DNA from: SHLQ01 sp964445255
Lineage (GTDB): Bacteria; Actinomycetota; Acidimicrobiia; Acidimicrobiales; SHLQ01
Assembly: GCA_964445255.1 (NCBI GenBank)
Contig: CAYUKM010000004.1
Coordinates: 1-44,073 of the forward strand
Length of the DNA: 44,073 bases
Direction of reading: 5' to 3'
Numbering within the stretch: position 1 is the stretch's first letter; each line of letters opens with the position of its first letter. The notes below the pieces were generated by a model. That model had not been told where the DNA came from, ran no database searches, and saw only the letters and a program-made list of their open reading frames with translations. Both the position numbers and the translations under genes were made by a program. This document shows positions 26,351-34,166 of this stretch, one piece after another.

Positions 26351-28510
26351 CTAGCCGTCTGTCAGTTCGAGCTGCGGGGCATTGATCCACGTTTCGAAGA
26401 GTTCTTCGAGAGGCATCGCTTTAGCGAACGCCCACCCCTGAAGTTTTCGACAACCCATATCGGCCAACGCGGTTGCTTGTTCGAACGATTCGACACCTTC
26501 GGCCACGGTGGCCATCTCGAGCGCGGCCGCGAGTTCGATGGTCGAGCGAACGATGGTGGCGTCGATTCCATCACCGGGAACGCCGTCGACGAACGAGCGG
26601 TCTATTTTGATCTCGTCAAAAGGAAGGCTGCGCAAACGTATCAGCGACGACCCACCGGTTCCGAAGTCATCGAGTGACAGGCGAACGCCCATAGCGCGCA
26701 GCGATTCGAAGAGCGGAAGGGACCGCGAGAAGTCGTTGTGCAGGCCTTGTTCGGTGACTTCGATGATTATCCGGTCGCGCGCGAGCGGATGCTCCGAGAG
26801 GAGCTCGCTCAGCAATACGAGCAACGTGGGAGACCACAGGCTGTGCGGGGAGAGATTCACCGAGACCGTGATCGCGGCGCCTGTGCTCGCCAACTCGCTC
26901 GCCGCAGAAACGGCTGTACGAAGTATGTGGCGATCGAATCGTGAGGTCATGCCCGAGTGTTCGATGATGGGCAGAAAGGTGTCAGGGAACACCTGGCCGC
27001 GATCTGGGTGCATCCATCGGGCAAGGGCTTCGACGCCGACGATTTGTTGGGTCGTTGCCGACACCACTGGCTGATAGTGCAGGACGATTTGATCTTCGAG
27101 ACCTTTCGTCAGGTCGGATTGGAGGCGAATTTGTTCGACCGCGGTGCCGTCGGCGACTTGGTCGTACCACCGATGTCCGCTGCCTTCGCGCTTGGCTTCA
27201 TACATTGCCCCGTCTGCGCGTCGGAGCAGTTCGGTCCAGTCGAGGTCGGTACCTGCGGCAATTCCTATAGAGGCCGCAACGTGCAGCTCCATGTCTTGGA
27301 CGGAGAATCCGTCGCTGAGCCTTTTCGACAACTCGCCAACAAGTGTTTCGGCCTCGAGGCTGACTTGTTCGAAGCTGTCGGCGACTACCGCTATGGCAAA
27401 CTCGTCGCCGCCTAGGCGAGCGACGATGCGATTTGTTGAGTCGAGCTTGTCGAGTCGCGCTGCCACCGCGCATATGAGGCGATCGCCAACGATATGACCG
27501 AGCGTGTCGTTGATGTCTTTGAACCGATCGATGTCCGCAACGAGGACAGCTCTTGCGGCTCGCTCAGCGTTCTCGCTGAGGAACTCCGCAAGCCCTTCTC
27601 GGTTCGAGAGGCCAGTAAGGCTGTCGTGTTCGGCACGCTGTTGTTCGTGAAGTCGAGCAAGTTCGAGGTCGGTGATGTCGACCGAGACGCCATAGAGAAT
27701 TTGTGCGCCGTCAGCACGGGTTCGCAGCTGACCGTTGACTCGGAACCAACGAGGGGTTCCGTCCACATGGGGTATCTGGGTCACCCACTCGATACCTTCG
27801 CCTTTGAAGTCGGCGAGTGGCGAAAAGTCGTCGCTGCCGTTGACAAGTTCGACCAGCTTGGAAGGAGCGATACCGAGCAGTTCCCTGACTGGCCCATCGA
27901 CCCACAAAAGCTCGTCGTTTTCGAGGTGGCTTTCCCACGTGATTGCCTGTCCGAGGTTGGACAGCAACGCCATGCGCCGTTGCTCGATTCTGGTTCGTTC
28001 GCTGCGCCATGCCGCGAGCTCGACGCTCCCGGGAATTGCGATCACAAACACCGTGAAGATCGCTACCCAAGAAGGGACAGCCGCCATGAATCCGATGACT
28101 GCAATTCCGGTTGCAGCCACGGCAAGGAAAAGGTAGTTGAGTTTTCTCTGGAACGTTCGCGACGAGCCCGCGATGTCGACGGCGAGCGCTACTGCTGCAG
28201 CGGGGAGTAGCGCTGGCAATATTGCAGCGCACCACAACGCGGTGAAGATGACCACCCACTGGGTGGCACCGTCGACGTTTCGGTTCGGAACTCGCGTATG
28301 GATTGCGTGAATAAGAAAGCCAGCGATCATGATCGCCACGGATGCCCATATGCGGTTTGCTCCTAGTGGGAGGAACATGACGACGACAGCCGATATGGCG
28401 ATTCCGACGGTGCGCCGCACGTGGAACCGTCGAGGTGTTTCTTCCCGGCTGACAGCCCAGTGCTCGGTTTGACGCGAAGTCACCCGATGGAAGAAGTTGG
28501 CCAAGCTCAT
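26351..28510 (-). CDS. Membrane PAS-GGDEF-EAL protein (cyclic di-GMP turnover)
   Basis: 719-residue protein. Residues 32-165 hold about five membrane helices, a PAS-like domain spans about 180-285, a GGDEF domain about 295-455, and an EAL domain about 465-710. The diguanylate cyclase motif RLGGDEF (GGDEF at 367-371) is intact. The inhibitory RxxD site normally five residues upstream is absent (STNR). The phosphodiesterase motif EAL (494-496) is intact, with DDFGTGGSSL and KIDRSF downstream, so both activities are possible. The ATG is at the end of the frame at 28510. A secreted-protein gene is divergent from it. Confidence 0.93.
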   Translation of the reverse strand: MSLANFFHRVTSRQTEHWAVSREETPRRFHVRRTVGIAISAVVVMFLPLGANRIWASVAIMIAGFLIHAIHTRVPNRNVDGATQWVVIFTALWCAAILPALLPAAAVALAVDIAGSSRTFQRKLNYLFLAVAATGIAVIGFMAAVPSWVAIFTVFVIAIPGSVELAAWRSERTRIEQRRMALLSNLGQAITWESHLENDELLWVDGPVRELLGIAPSKLVELVNGSDDFSPLADFKGEGIEWVTQIPHVDGTPRWFRVNGQLRTRADGAQILYGVSVDITDLELARLHEQQRAEHDSLTGLSNREGLAEFLSENAERAARAVLVADIDRFKDINDTLGHIVGDRLICAVAARLDKLDSTNRIVARLGGDEFAIAVVADSFEQVSLEAETLVGELSKRLSDGFSVQDMELHVAASIGIAAGTDLDWTELLRRADGAMYEAKREGSGHRWYDQVADGTAVEQIRLQSDLTKGLEDQIVLHYQPVVSATTQQIVGVEALARWMHPDRGQVFPDTFLPIIEHSGMTSRFDRHILRTAVSAASELASTGAAITVSVNLSPHSLWSPTLLVLLSELLSEHPLARDRIIIEVTEQGLHNDFSRSLPLFESLRAMGVRLSLDDFGTGGSSLIRLRSLPFDEIKIDRSFVDGVPGDGIDATIVRSTIELAAALEMATVAEGVESFEQATALADMGCRKLQGWAFAKAMPLEELFETWINAPQLELTDG

Positions 28511-28767
28511 ATCTATTCATCGGCTAAACGGGTAGAGCGCCTTACTAGCAGTTTCTACTGGTCGGCGCTGTAGCCGTACCCACAAAATGGGTACCCCTAC
28601 TTGGAGCGGTAGCTGGCGGTGCAGACGTCCAAACTTGACCATGACGGTCGATCCGCCCGAATTAACAGGAAATTCCTTTCCAGTTAGCACGCACAGTGTT
28701 TATGTACTAGTTTTTTCGCTGCGGGATTTCTAAACGCGGCGGTTTGAAAGATAGAGGAGAACATAGG
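28511..28767. other. Divergent intergenic region with a hairpin
   Basis: 257 bp between the GGDEF-EAL gene and the secreted-protein gene. It contains a perfect 7-bp hairpin, GTACCCA at 28576-28582 and TGGGTAC at 28588-28594. An A/T-rich stretch with TTTATGTACTAGTTTTTTCG lies at about 28699-28718 and may hold the promoter of the secreted-protein gene. I could not match the region to a known riboswitch. Confidence 0.4.
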
Positions 28768-30533
28768 GTGAGGTTGAATTTTTCAGTGGTACGACGCGTG
28801 CTACTCGTTGGCAGCGTCCTGGCAGCGGTCTTGGCGATCTCTGCTGGCCCAGCAAATGCATATGATTCGAATTGGCAGTCCGCTGATGGAGGGATCTTCA
28901 ATCCCCCGTCGGAGATTTTCAATAGCGAACATCACGGCTTTGGAAGCACCGGCCAGGTCATCTACAACAAGGTTGATCTGCAAAACGGCAAGACCATGTA
29001 TGTCCAAGACGGCACTCCAATGCACGACTCTCAGGGCAATGTGATCACTACCGCCCGCGGCAGCGGCGTGGGCTACGTCAATGGCGAAAAGGACGGCGGT
29101 TTGATCGCCGGTTCACTCACCCGGATGGAAATTGGCGGCGAAGTCGTCGATGCAACCTATCTGTGGTCGGTAAACGTCTACGAGGGCGGACGTGCGTCCG
29201 GTTGGGTTGACATCGCCGCCCTTGAAAACCCGAATGATCCAAGCGTCAACGACGACATCCGAGAGGTATTGGCACAACAGCATCGCGATCGAATCGCCAT
29301 CTTTGAGGACGCGCTGTCACCGGCGAGTGCCTATCAGGCATTCCAAGTTCAAGAGACGAGCCTGCCTGCCTACATGCAGGAGTACTTCGTGGTGCCGAAC
29401 CGCGACGCAGACAAGACGCAGGGCAAGGCGCGCTATTACTACACCCGTGACAACGGCACGCTCTCGCCACAGATGAACATCCCTGAGACCGGCAGCCAGC
29501 GATTTGGCGTTGGAAACGGTCTGGTGACTGCGGGCGAAACCTTCCACAGGGACATGACTGTTGAACCTGTGGACGTGCTGATTTACCCACCGAACAGCTC
29601 CACCCCCGAAGAGCACACGTTGCAATTTGTGTGGGGCTTCATCGAGTTCGCCGAGGGCGAAGTTGTGCATTCGTGGATCAACGCTCGTGCGTTGAGCGGA
29701 AACCCAATCAATACTCCTACTCCGGATCCGCAGCCTGAGCCAGAACCACAGCCTGAACCAGAGCCACAGCCTGACCCAGAGCCACAGCCTGANNNNNNNN
29801 NNNNNNNNNNNNNNNNNNNNNNNNNNNNNNNNNNNNNNNNNNNNNNNNNNNNNNNNNNNNNNNNNNNNNNNNNNNNNNNNNNNNNNNNNNNNAGCCAGAA
29901 CCACAGCCTGAACCAGAGCCACAGCCTGACCCAGAGCCACAGCCTGAGCCAGAAGAAGCACCTGCGCCACAATCGAATGAGCCCGTCACCGTGTGGGCGC
30001 GTTGTGACTATGGCGGTGCTGCTGACTCGTTCGGTCTTGGCACCCATAACTACGACGACGGCACCGACTCGTTCCGAAACAACTCGATCTCGTCGATCAT
30101 CATCGCGGATGGCTTTGAGGTTGAACTGTTCGACATCTCCCAAGCCCGCGGCGAATCAGTCACCCTCGGAGCTGGCGAACACACCTGCATCGACAACTTC
30201 AACAACGAAGCAAGCTCAATCGTCGTCCGAGAAGCAGGCAACAACGCACCTGAGCCAACGCCGCAGTCCAATGACGCGGTAACGGTGTGGGCACGTTGCG
30301 ATTATGGCGGTGCTGCTGACTCGTTCGGTCTTGGCACCCATAACTACGACGACGGCACCGACTCGTTCCGAAACAACTCGATCTCGTCGATCATCATCGC
30401 GGATGGCTTTGAGGTTGAACTGTTCGACATCTCCCAAGCCCGCGGCGAATCAGTCACCCTCGGAGCTGGCGAACACACCTGCATCGACAACTTCAACAAC
30501 GAAGCAAGCTCAATCGTCGTCCGAGCGAGCTAA
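28768..30533 (+). CDS. Secreted protein with tandem beta-gamma-crystallin domains (interrupted by scaffold gap)
   Basis: It starts at GTG 28768 with a GAGGAG ribosome site 8 bp upstream. A signal peptide (cleavage near ANA|YD, residue 31) is followed by about 280 residues of unrecognised domain, a Pro/Glu/Gln-rich linker (PQPEPEPQPEP...), and two near-identical domains. Each of these has two Greek-key motifs with the calcium-binding pattern N-N-x-x-S-S (NNSISS and NNEASS), plus CDYGG, as in microbial beta-gamma-crystallins. The linker is cut by 100 N. The frame after the gap differs, but removing the N plus one copy of the 55-bp flanking duplicate (155 bp) restores one open frame of about 536 residues. 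It is probably an exported calcium-binding surface protein. The crystallin assignment is by motif recognition. Confidence 0.8.
29738..29792 (+). repeat. 55-bp duplicate at left edge of first gap
   Basis: Identical to 29893-29947 on the other side of the N-run. It is part of the PQPEPEP-coding repeat, which would confuse an assembler. Confidence 0.9.
29793..29892. other. Scaffold gap, 100 N
   Basis: Exactly 100 N, a placeholder length. It lies inside the linker of the secreted protein. The flanks overlap by 55 bp, so there may be no missing sequence. Confidence 0.95.
29893..29947 (+). repeat. 55-bp duplicate at right edge of first gap
   Basis: Exact copy of 29738-29792. Confidence 0.9.
29985..30231 (+). 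repeat. Beta-gamma-crystallin domain repeat, copy 1
   Basis: Copy 1 of a 294-bp-period tandem repeat. Positions 30009-30231 are identical to 30303-30525; the first eight or so codons differ only at synonymous positions. Confidence 0.92.
30279..30525 (+). repeat. Beta-gamma-crystallin domain repeat, copy 2
   Basis: Copy 2 of the repeat; the reading frame is kept. A short linker (EAGNNAPEPTPQSND) separates it from copy 1. Confidence 0.92.
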
Positions 30534-30589
30534 CCGAGATCCCCTCACCGCCTGCCCAACGGGAGGCGTCAAAGTAAACAAGTGACTCC

Positions 30590-30625
30590 AGCCCGGAACG
30601 TCAAGTTCCGGGCTGAGTCCTTTTT
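30590..30625 (+). terminator. Rho-independent terminator of the secreted-protein gene
   Basis: Perfect 10-bp stem AGCCCGGAAC / GTTCCGGGCT with a 5-nt loop (30590-30614), followed by TTTTT at 30621-30625, 57 bp after the stop codon. Confidence 0.88.
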
Positions 30626-30660
30626 GCATCGATATCGGAGAGCACCCAACTCTTGGCGCA

Positions 30661-30714
30661 TCACCAAACACCACCGGCTCAAACGTCACCTTCACCATCA
30701 CCCCAACCGGGTAG
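30661..30714 (+). pseudogene. Remnant of the C-terminus of the secreted propeller protein
   Basis: 54 bp matching the last 18 codons of the gene at 34167-36599 (36546-36599) at 51 of 54 positions, including the in-frame TAG. It encodes SPNTTGSNVTFTITPTG followed by stop. The sequence upstream (the terminator and the 3' end of the crystallin gene) is unrelated, so only the tail survives. This suggests that a paralogue once lay here or that recombination between paralogues occurred. Confidence 0.8.
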
Positions 30715-30798
30715 GTGAATTTGCGAGAGGCGTGATCGACGGGGGTCTATTGTTCGCCCCATGACGGGAACGCAAACACCTGACCCTGGATTCTTCGA

Positions 30799-31443
30799 TC
30801 AGATGTTTCGCGCCTCGCCTTCGCGGAGGATGATGGCGGCGACTTGGGTGCGACTTCGCACCTTGAGCTTCCCGAGGATCTGGGATACGTGATTCTTCAC
30901 CGTGAAGATGCTCAGTGACATCTCGTGGGCGATGTCGGAGTTGCTGCGCCCTAGCGCGATCGACTGCGCGACTTCAAGCTCCCGTTCGGTCAGTTCAGCG
31001 AGTGCATCAGAGGTGGCTGGTTTCGTGAGGGCGATCGTTGCTTCAGGGGCTAGTGCGCTTCCACCACGCGCCGTGCGACGGATCGCGTCGGCAAGGTCTT
31101 CTGCGTCAACGTTCTTGAGCAGGTAGCTGGCCGCTCCCGCAGCGAGCGCTTGGCGGACCAAATCGCTATCCACGAAGCTGGTCAAAGCGAGCACGCGAGT
31201 AGCGGACTCAGCGGTGACGGTACGGATCGCTTCGACGCCGCCGATTCCTGGCATAAGCAGGTCCATGACGACCACGTCGGGACCGTGTGCGGCCACGAGC
31301 GAGATGGCTTCTTCCCCCGAACGTCCACCGGCGACGATCTCCATATCGTCGAAGCGTGACAACGTTGCGATCACCCCATCACCTAGCAGGTCATGGTCGT
31401 CTACAACGACGACACGAATGGTGGTGGTTCCGGCAACCGTCAT
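30799..31443 (-). CDS. NarL/LuxR-type response regulator
   Basis: 214-residue two-component regulator. The receiver domain has the acidic pair Asp15-Asp16 (VDDHDLL), the phosphorylation site Asp61 (VVVMDLLMPG) and the conserved Lys in LLKNVD. The LuxR-type DNA-binding domain occupies about residues 148-205 (LTERELEVAQSIALGRSNSD, with FTVKNHVSQIL as the recognition region). ATG 31443 overlaps the stop of the histidine kinase by 4 bp, so the pair is co-translated. An open frame continues upstream but only as shadow of the kinase gene. Target genes are unknown; the neighbouring secreted-protein and desaturase genes are candidates by position only. Confidence 0.94.
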   Translation of the reverse strand: MTVAGTTTIRVVVVDDHDLLGDGVIATLSRFDDMEIVAGGRSGEEAISLVAAHGPDVVVMDLLMPGIGGVEAIRTVTAESATRVLALTSFVDSDLVRQALAAGAASYLLKNVDAEDLADAIRRTARGGSALAPEATIALTKPATSDALAELTERELEVAQSIALGRSNSDIAHEMSLSIFTVKNHVSQILGKLKVRSRTQVAAIILREGEARNI

Positions 31444-33116
31444 CGTGTTTTCCGTTCGAGCGGTGCGATCACCGTCAATGTGGTGCCTTCCTCGATGGTC
31501 GAGCTGATAGTCAAGCGAGCACCAACGTCGTGGGCCCGTTCGTTCATGATTGCTGTTCCGAGGCCGCCGGGCCGACCGGTCTCGAAGCCGCAGCCGTCGT
31601 CGTTGATCTGTAGGCGGAGCCGTCCCGCGCTCTGCGATAGGCACGCGGTGACCGAGCTCGCTTCAGCGTGTCGGCTGATGTTGTTGAACGCCTCTTGCGC
31701 GATGCGGTAGAAGGCTTCTTTCACGTCGAGCGGACAATCGGGAATCTTCTCGATGTCGGCGTGTACATGCACCTTCCGTCGGCTCTCAAAGCCTTCGATG
31801 AGATGGGCCAACAGGTCGTCGAGGTGCGACTCTTCGATCGCCTGCGGGCGGAGCTCCAGTAACAGCGCTCGCATCTCTGCCACGGCTCCCGAGGTGAGCT
31901 TCTTCACACTCTCGATGTCTCGTGCGAGCGCTTCGTCGTCGAAGGTCCGCTGCGATAGCGAACTCGCGAGGAGCGACGCGGTCCACAACGTTTGGCTGAC
32001 CGAGTCGTGGAGATCGCGGGCCAGTCGCTGTCGCTCGTCGACTGCGGCGACCTGCGCGGTACGAGAAAGCAGTCGGGCGTTTGAGATCGCAGCGGCGGCC
32101 TGATCTGCCACGGTACTGAGGCGGTCGATGTGGGAAACGTCGAAGAGGCCTGCCGTCGCGCTCTCTACCAGGAGATAGCCAATGTTGTGATCGCCGATCT
32201 TCATCGGTGCCGCAATAACACTGCGAGCGTCGCGCCAAAGCCCACAGCCCTTGTCGGCCGACCCAACCTCGATCACCGATGGGAGCACTGCTTCTTCGCC
32301 GAGGCGTTCCAAAATGCCGAGGTCTAGTGAGTCGCTCGCCTCGGTGGACGCCGGCCCGTAGCCAAAGCGTGCCCGGTAGTGCACAAGCTCTGGGACACCG
32401 GACTCGATGAGCACAACAGCTCCAAGGTCGTGGGAGAGGAGGCGTTCAGCACCGACGAGCACCTCTTCGAGGATCTCGTCGAAGTCGAGCGAGCTCGAGA
32501 TCGCTGCTGCGGTTTCGCGCATGGCCTCGGCATAGGAGCGCAGCTGGCGCTCTTCAGCTTGAAGACGCACTCGCTCATCAACTTCGCGGCGAAGCGTGGC
32601 GTTCGCTCGAGACAGTTCGGCGGTTCGCAGCTTCACTCGCTCGTCGAGGATCTCGAAGCTTTGGCGGCGCTCCTCTTCGGCGCGGAGTTTCTCGGTGACG
32701 TCTTCTGAGGTTCCCAGGAGACCGATGACTCGGCCGCCGGAGTCCAGCAGTGGGACTTTGTTGGTTTCGATCTGCAGGGCGGTGCCGTCGCGGCGATGGA
32801 TGATCTCGAGGATCCCGAACTTGGGTTTCCCAGAGTCCATAACCCGACGATCCCAGTCTCGAAAGTGGTCGGCGTCGAGTGAGCCCCATGGCATGTCGAG
32901 GTCGGTCTTGCCGATCATCTCCTCGGGTTCCAGCCCGGCGAGATCGGCGAAGACTTGGTTGCAACCGAGGTAGCGGGACTCAAGGTCTTTCCAGAAGATT
33001 GCGATGGGGATGTTGTCCATCACCAACGAGAGCATCTGTTGCGCGGCACGCAACGCCTCGGTGCCCTGTAGGTTGCCTCCGAGCAGCGACGTGTAGACCG
33101 CAACGGTGTCCGTCAT
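31440..33116 (-). CDS. PAS-GAF sensor histidine kinase (NarX/DesK-type)
   Basis: 558-residue soluble kinase with no membrane helix, so it senses a cytoplasmic signal. A PAS domain spans about residues 20-145, a coiled coil 145-205 and a GAF domain about 205-350. The HisKA_3 dimerisation domain has His370 (RQRLARDLHDSVSQTL). The HATPase domain has the N-box region (NNISRHAEASS) and G-box NDDGCGF and GLGTAIMNERA. It forms a two-component system with the response regulator gene it overlaps. The PAS domain could bind a small ligand or heme, but no specific binding residue can be named. Confidence 0.93.
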   Translation of the reverse strand: MTDTVAVYTSLLGGNLQGTEALRAAQQMLSLVMDNIPIAIFWKDLESRYLGCNQVFADLAGLEPEEMIGKTDLDMPWGSLDADHFRDWDRRVMDSGKPKFGILEIIHRRDGTALQIETNKVPLLDSGGRVIGLLGTSEDVTEKLRAEEERRQSFEILDERVKLRTAELSRANATLRREVDERVRLQAEERQLRSYAEAMRETAAAISSSLDFDEILEEVLVGAERLLSHDLGAVVLIESGVPELVHYRARFGYGPASTEASDSLDLGILERLGEEAVLPSVIEVGSADKGCGLWRDARSVIAAPMKIGDHNIGYLLVESATAGLFDVSHIDRLSTVADQAAAAISNARLLSRTAQVAAVDERQRLARDLHDSVSQTLWTASLLASSLSQRTFDDEALARDIESVKKLTSGAVAEMRALLLELRPQAIEESHLDDLLAHLIEGFESRRKVHVHADIEKIPDCPLDVKEAFYRIAQEAFNNISRHAEASSVTACLSQSAGRLRLQINDDGCGFETGRPGGLGTAIMNERAHDVGARLTISSTIEEGTTLTVIAPLERKTR

Positions 33117-33185
33117 TCACGCGAGAGTAGGACAATCGTCACACAAAAACCAAGCGGGCTCGGTATGCCCACCGCTAGTGAGTTA

Positions 33186-34052
33186 CTACCAAATTTTTCC
33201 GGGTCGGCCGACGAAGTGAGAAGCGGTGGTGATGAACTCTTCGGGGATCTTGTCCTCGATCGACGCGTGAAGCTCGGGCAGCTTCGACCAGTGCACACCT
33301 TGCCGGTAATGATGCGCGGTGTGGTAGCCGAGATTGCCCGTCAGCTTGTTGTGCAGCCCTCCCACGTAGTTGCGCGAGGCTTGCATGTGATCCTTGGTGT
33401 CGAGGTGTGAGTGATGGCGGTATGTAGCCGCGATGGTGATCGTGAGCGAGGTGATCATAGGGAACACGAACAGCAAGAGGCCGTGGAACGGTTTGTTGAC
33501 CACAAGGGCGACGGCGATAGCCAAGGTCAATAGCCCGTAGCCAAGGAACGCCCGACGTAGCCGGGGGTGATTTTGGCCCACTTCCCACGCTCGGGTGTAT
33601 GCCGTCATCATCGTCACGAACGTGTAGTGGAAATAGTTGTAGGTGTTGCCGTTGCGGCGGCGCCACCGACTCTCGTCGAGGTCTTGGTCGAGGTAGTGCT
33701 TGTGATGGCCGTGCACGTGGTGCAGGACCCACGCATTGGTCGTTGCGCCCGTGTGGAACGCAAACGATAATTCGAGCAACCGGTTGAGCGGCTTGGCTTT
33801 GAACATGGGTACGTGCTGGTGGTGATGGTTCCACGCGCTGACGAACCCCTTGATTGGAATCATGGCCAGCCAGTAGGCCGCAACGACCCACAACGACCCA
33901 ACGAAGAAGTAGATCGCAAGGTCGATCGCTGTAAGCGTGAAGAAGAAGGCGACGGGCAGACGGTCAGCTTCGTATTTGAGAAGTTTCAACAGCCTTGATT
34001 CCTGCTCAGGGAGGCCCTCAGCATATCGACCGCAGCTAGCGAGTTTGTGCAT
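33186..34052 (-). CDS. Fatty acid desaturase-like di-iron membrane enzyme
   Basis: 288-residue membrane protein of the fatty acid desaturase/hydroxylase superfamily. Hydrophobic segments at about 34-68 and 160-205 alternate with histidine boxes: HHHQH (76-80), HHVHGHHKH (111-119), and a C-terminal box NLGYHTAHHYRQGVHW (about 242-257), with a further RHHSH before it. Such boxes bind two iron atoms for oxygen-dependent desaturation or hydroxylation of lipids or carotenoids. It is encoded after the two-component kinase gene in the same direction with a 69-bp gap, so it could be read from its own promoter or lie upstream of the pair in one transcript. A DesK-like membrane-lipid link is tempting, but the kinase lacks membrane helices. 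Confidence 0.85.
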   Translation of the reverse strand: MHKLASCGRYAEGLPEQESRLLKLLKYEADRLPVAFFFTLTAIDLAIYFFVGSLWVVAAYWLAMIPIKGFVSAWNHHHQHVPMFKAKPLNRLLELSFAFHTGATTNAWVLHHVHGHHKHYLDQDLDESRWRRRNGNTYNYFHYTFVTMMTAYTRAWEVGQNHPRLRRAFLGYGLLTLAIAVALVVNKPFHGLLLFVFPMITSLTITIAATYRHHSHLDTKDHMQASRNYVGGLHNKLTGNLGYHTAHHYRQGVHWSKLPELHASIEDKIPEEFITTASHFVGRPGKIW

Positions 34053-34166
34053 CCCGTGGTGCTAGTAGCGAAGGACGAGCAAGTACGTATTCACTGAAAT
34101 TGTGACATGTATCTCAGAGCCATCCTTACCTGGCCAACACAGTGAGCGTGGTCTACCATCGAAAAT

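Noticed and set aside
28560..28640. Cyclic di-GMP riboswitch next to the GGDEF-EAL gene
   Set aside because: I looked for the GEMM core sequences and tetraloop/receptor pattern and did not find them; only a simple hairpin is certain.
29985..30525. CRISPR or transposon-type repeats
   Set aside because: Only two long copies, in frame and coding for a protein domain; no short spaced repeats or transposase.
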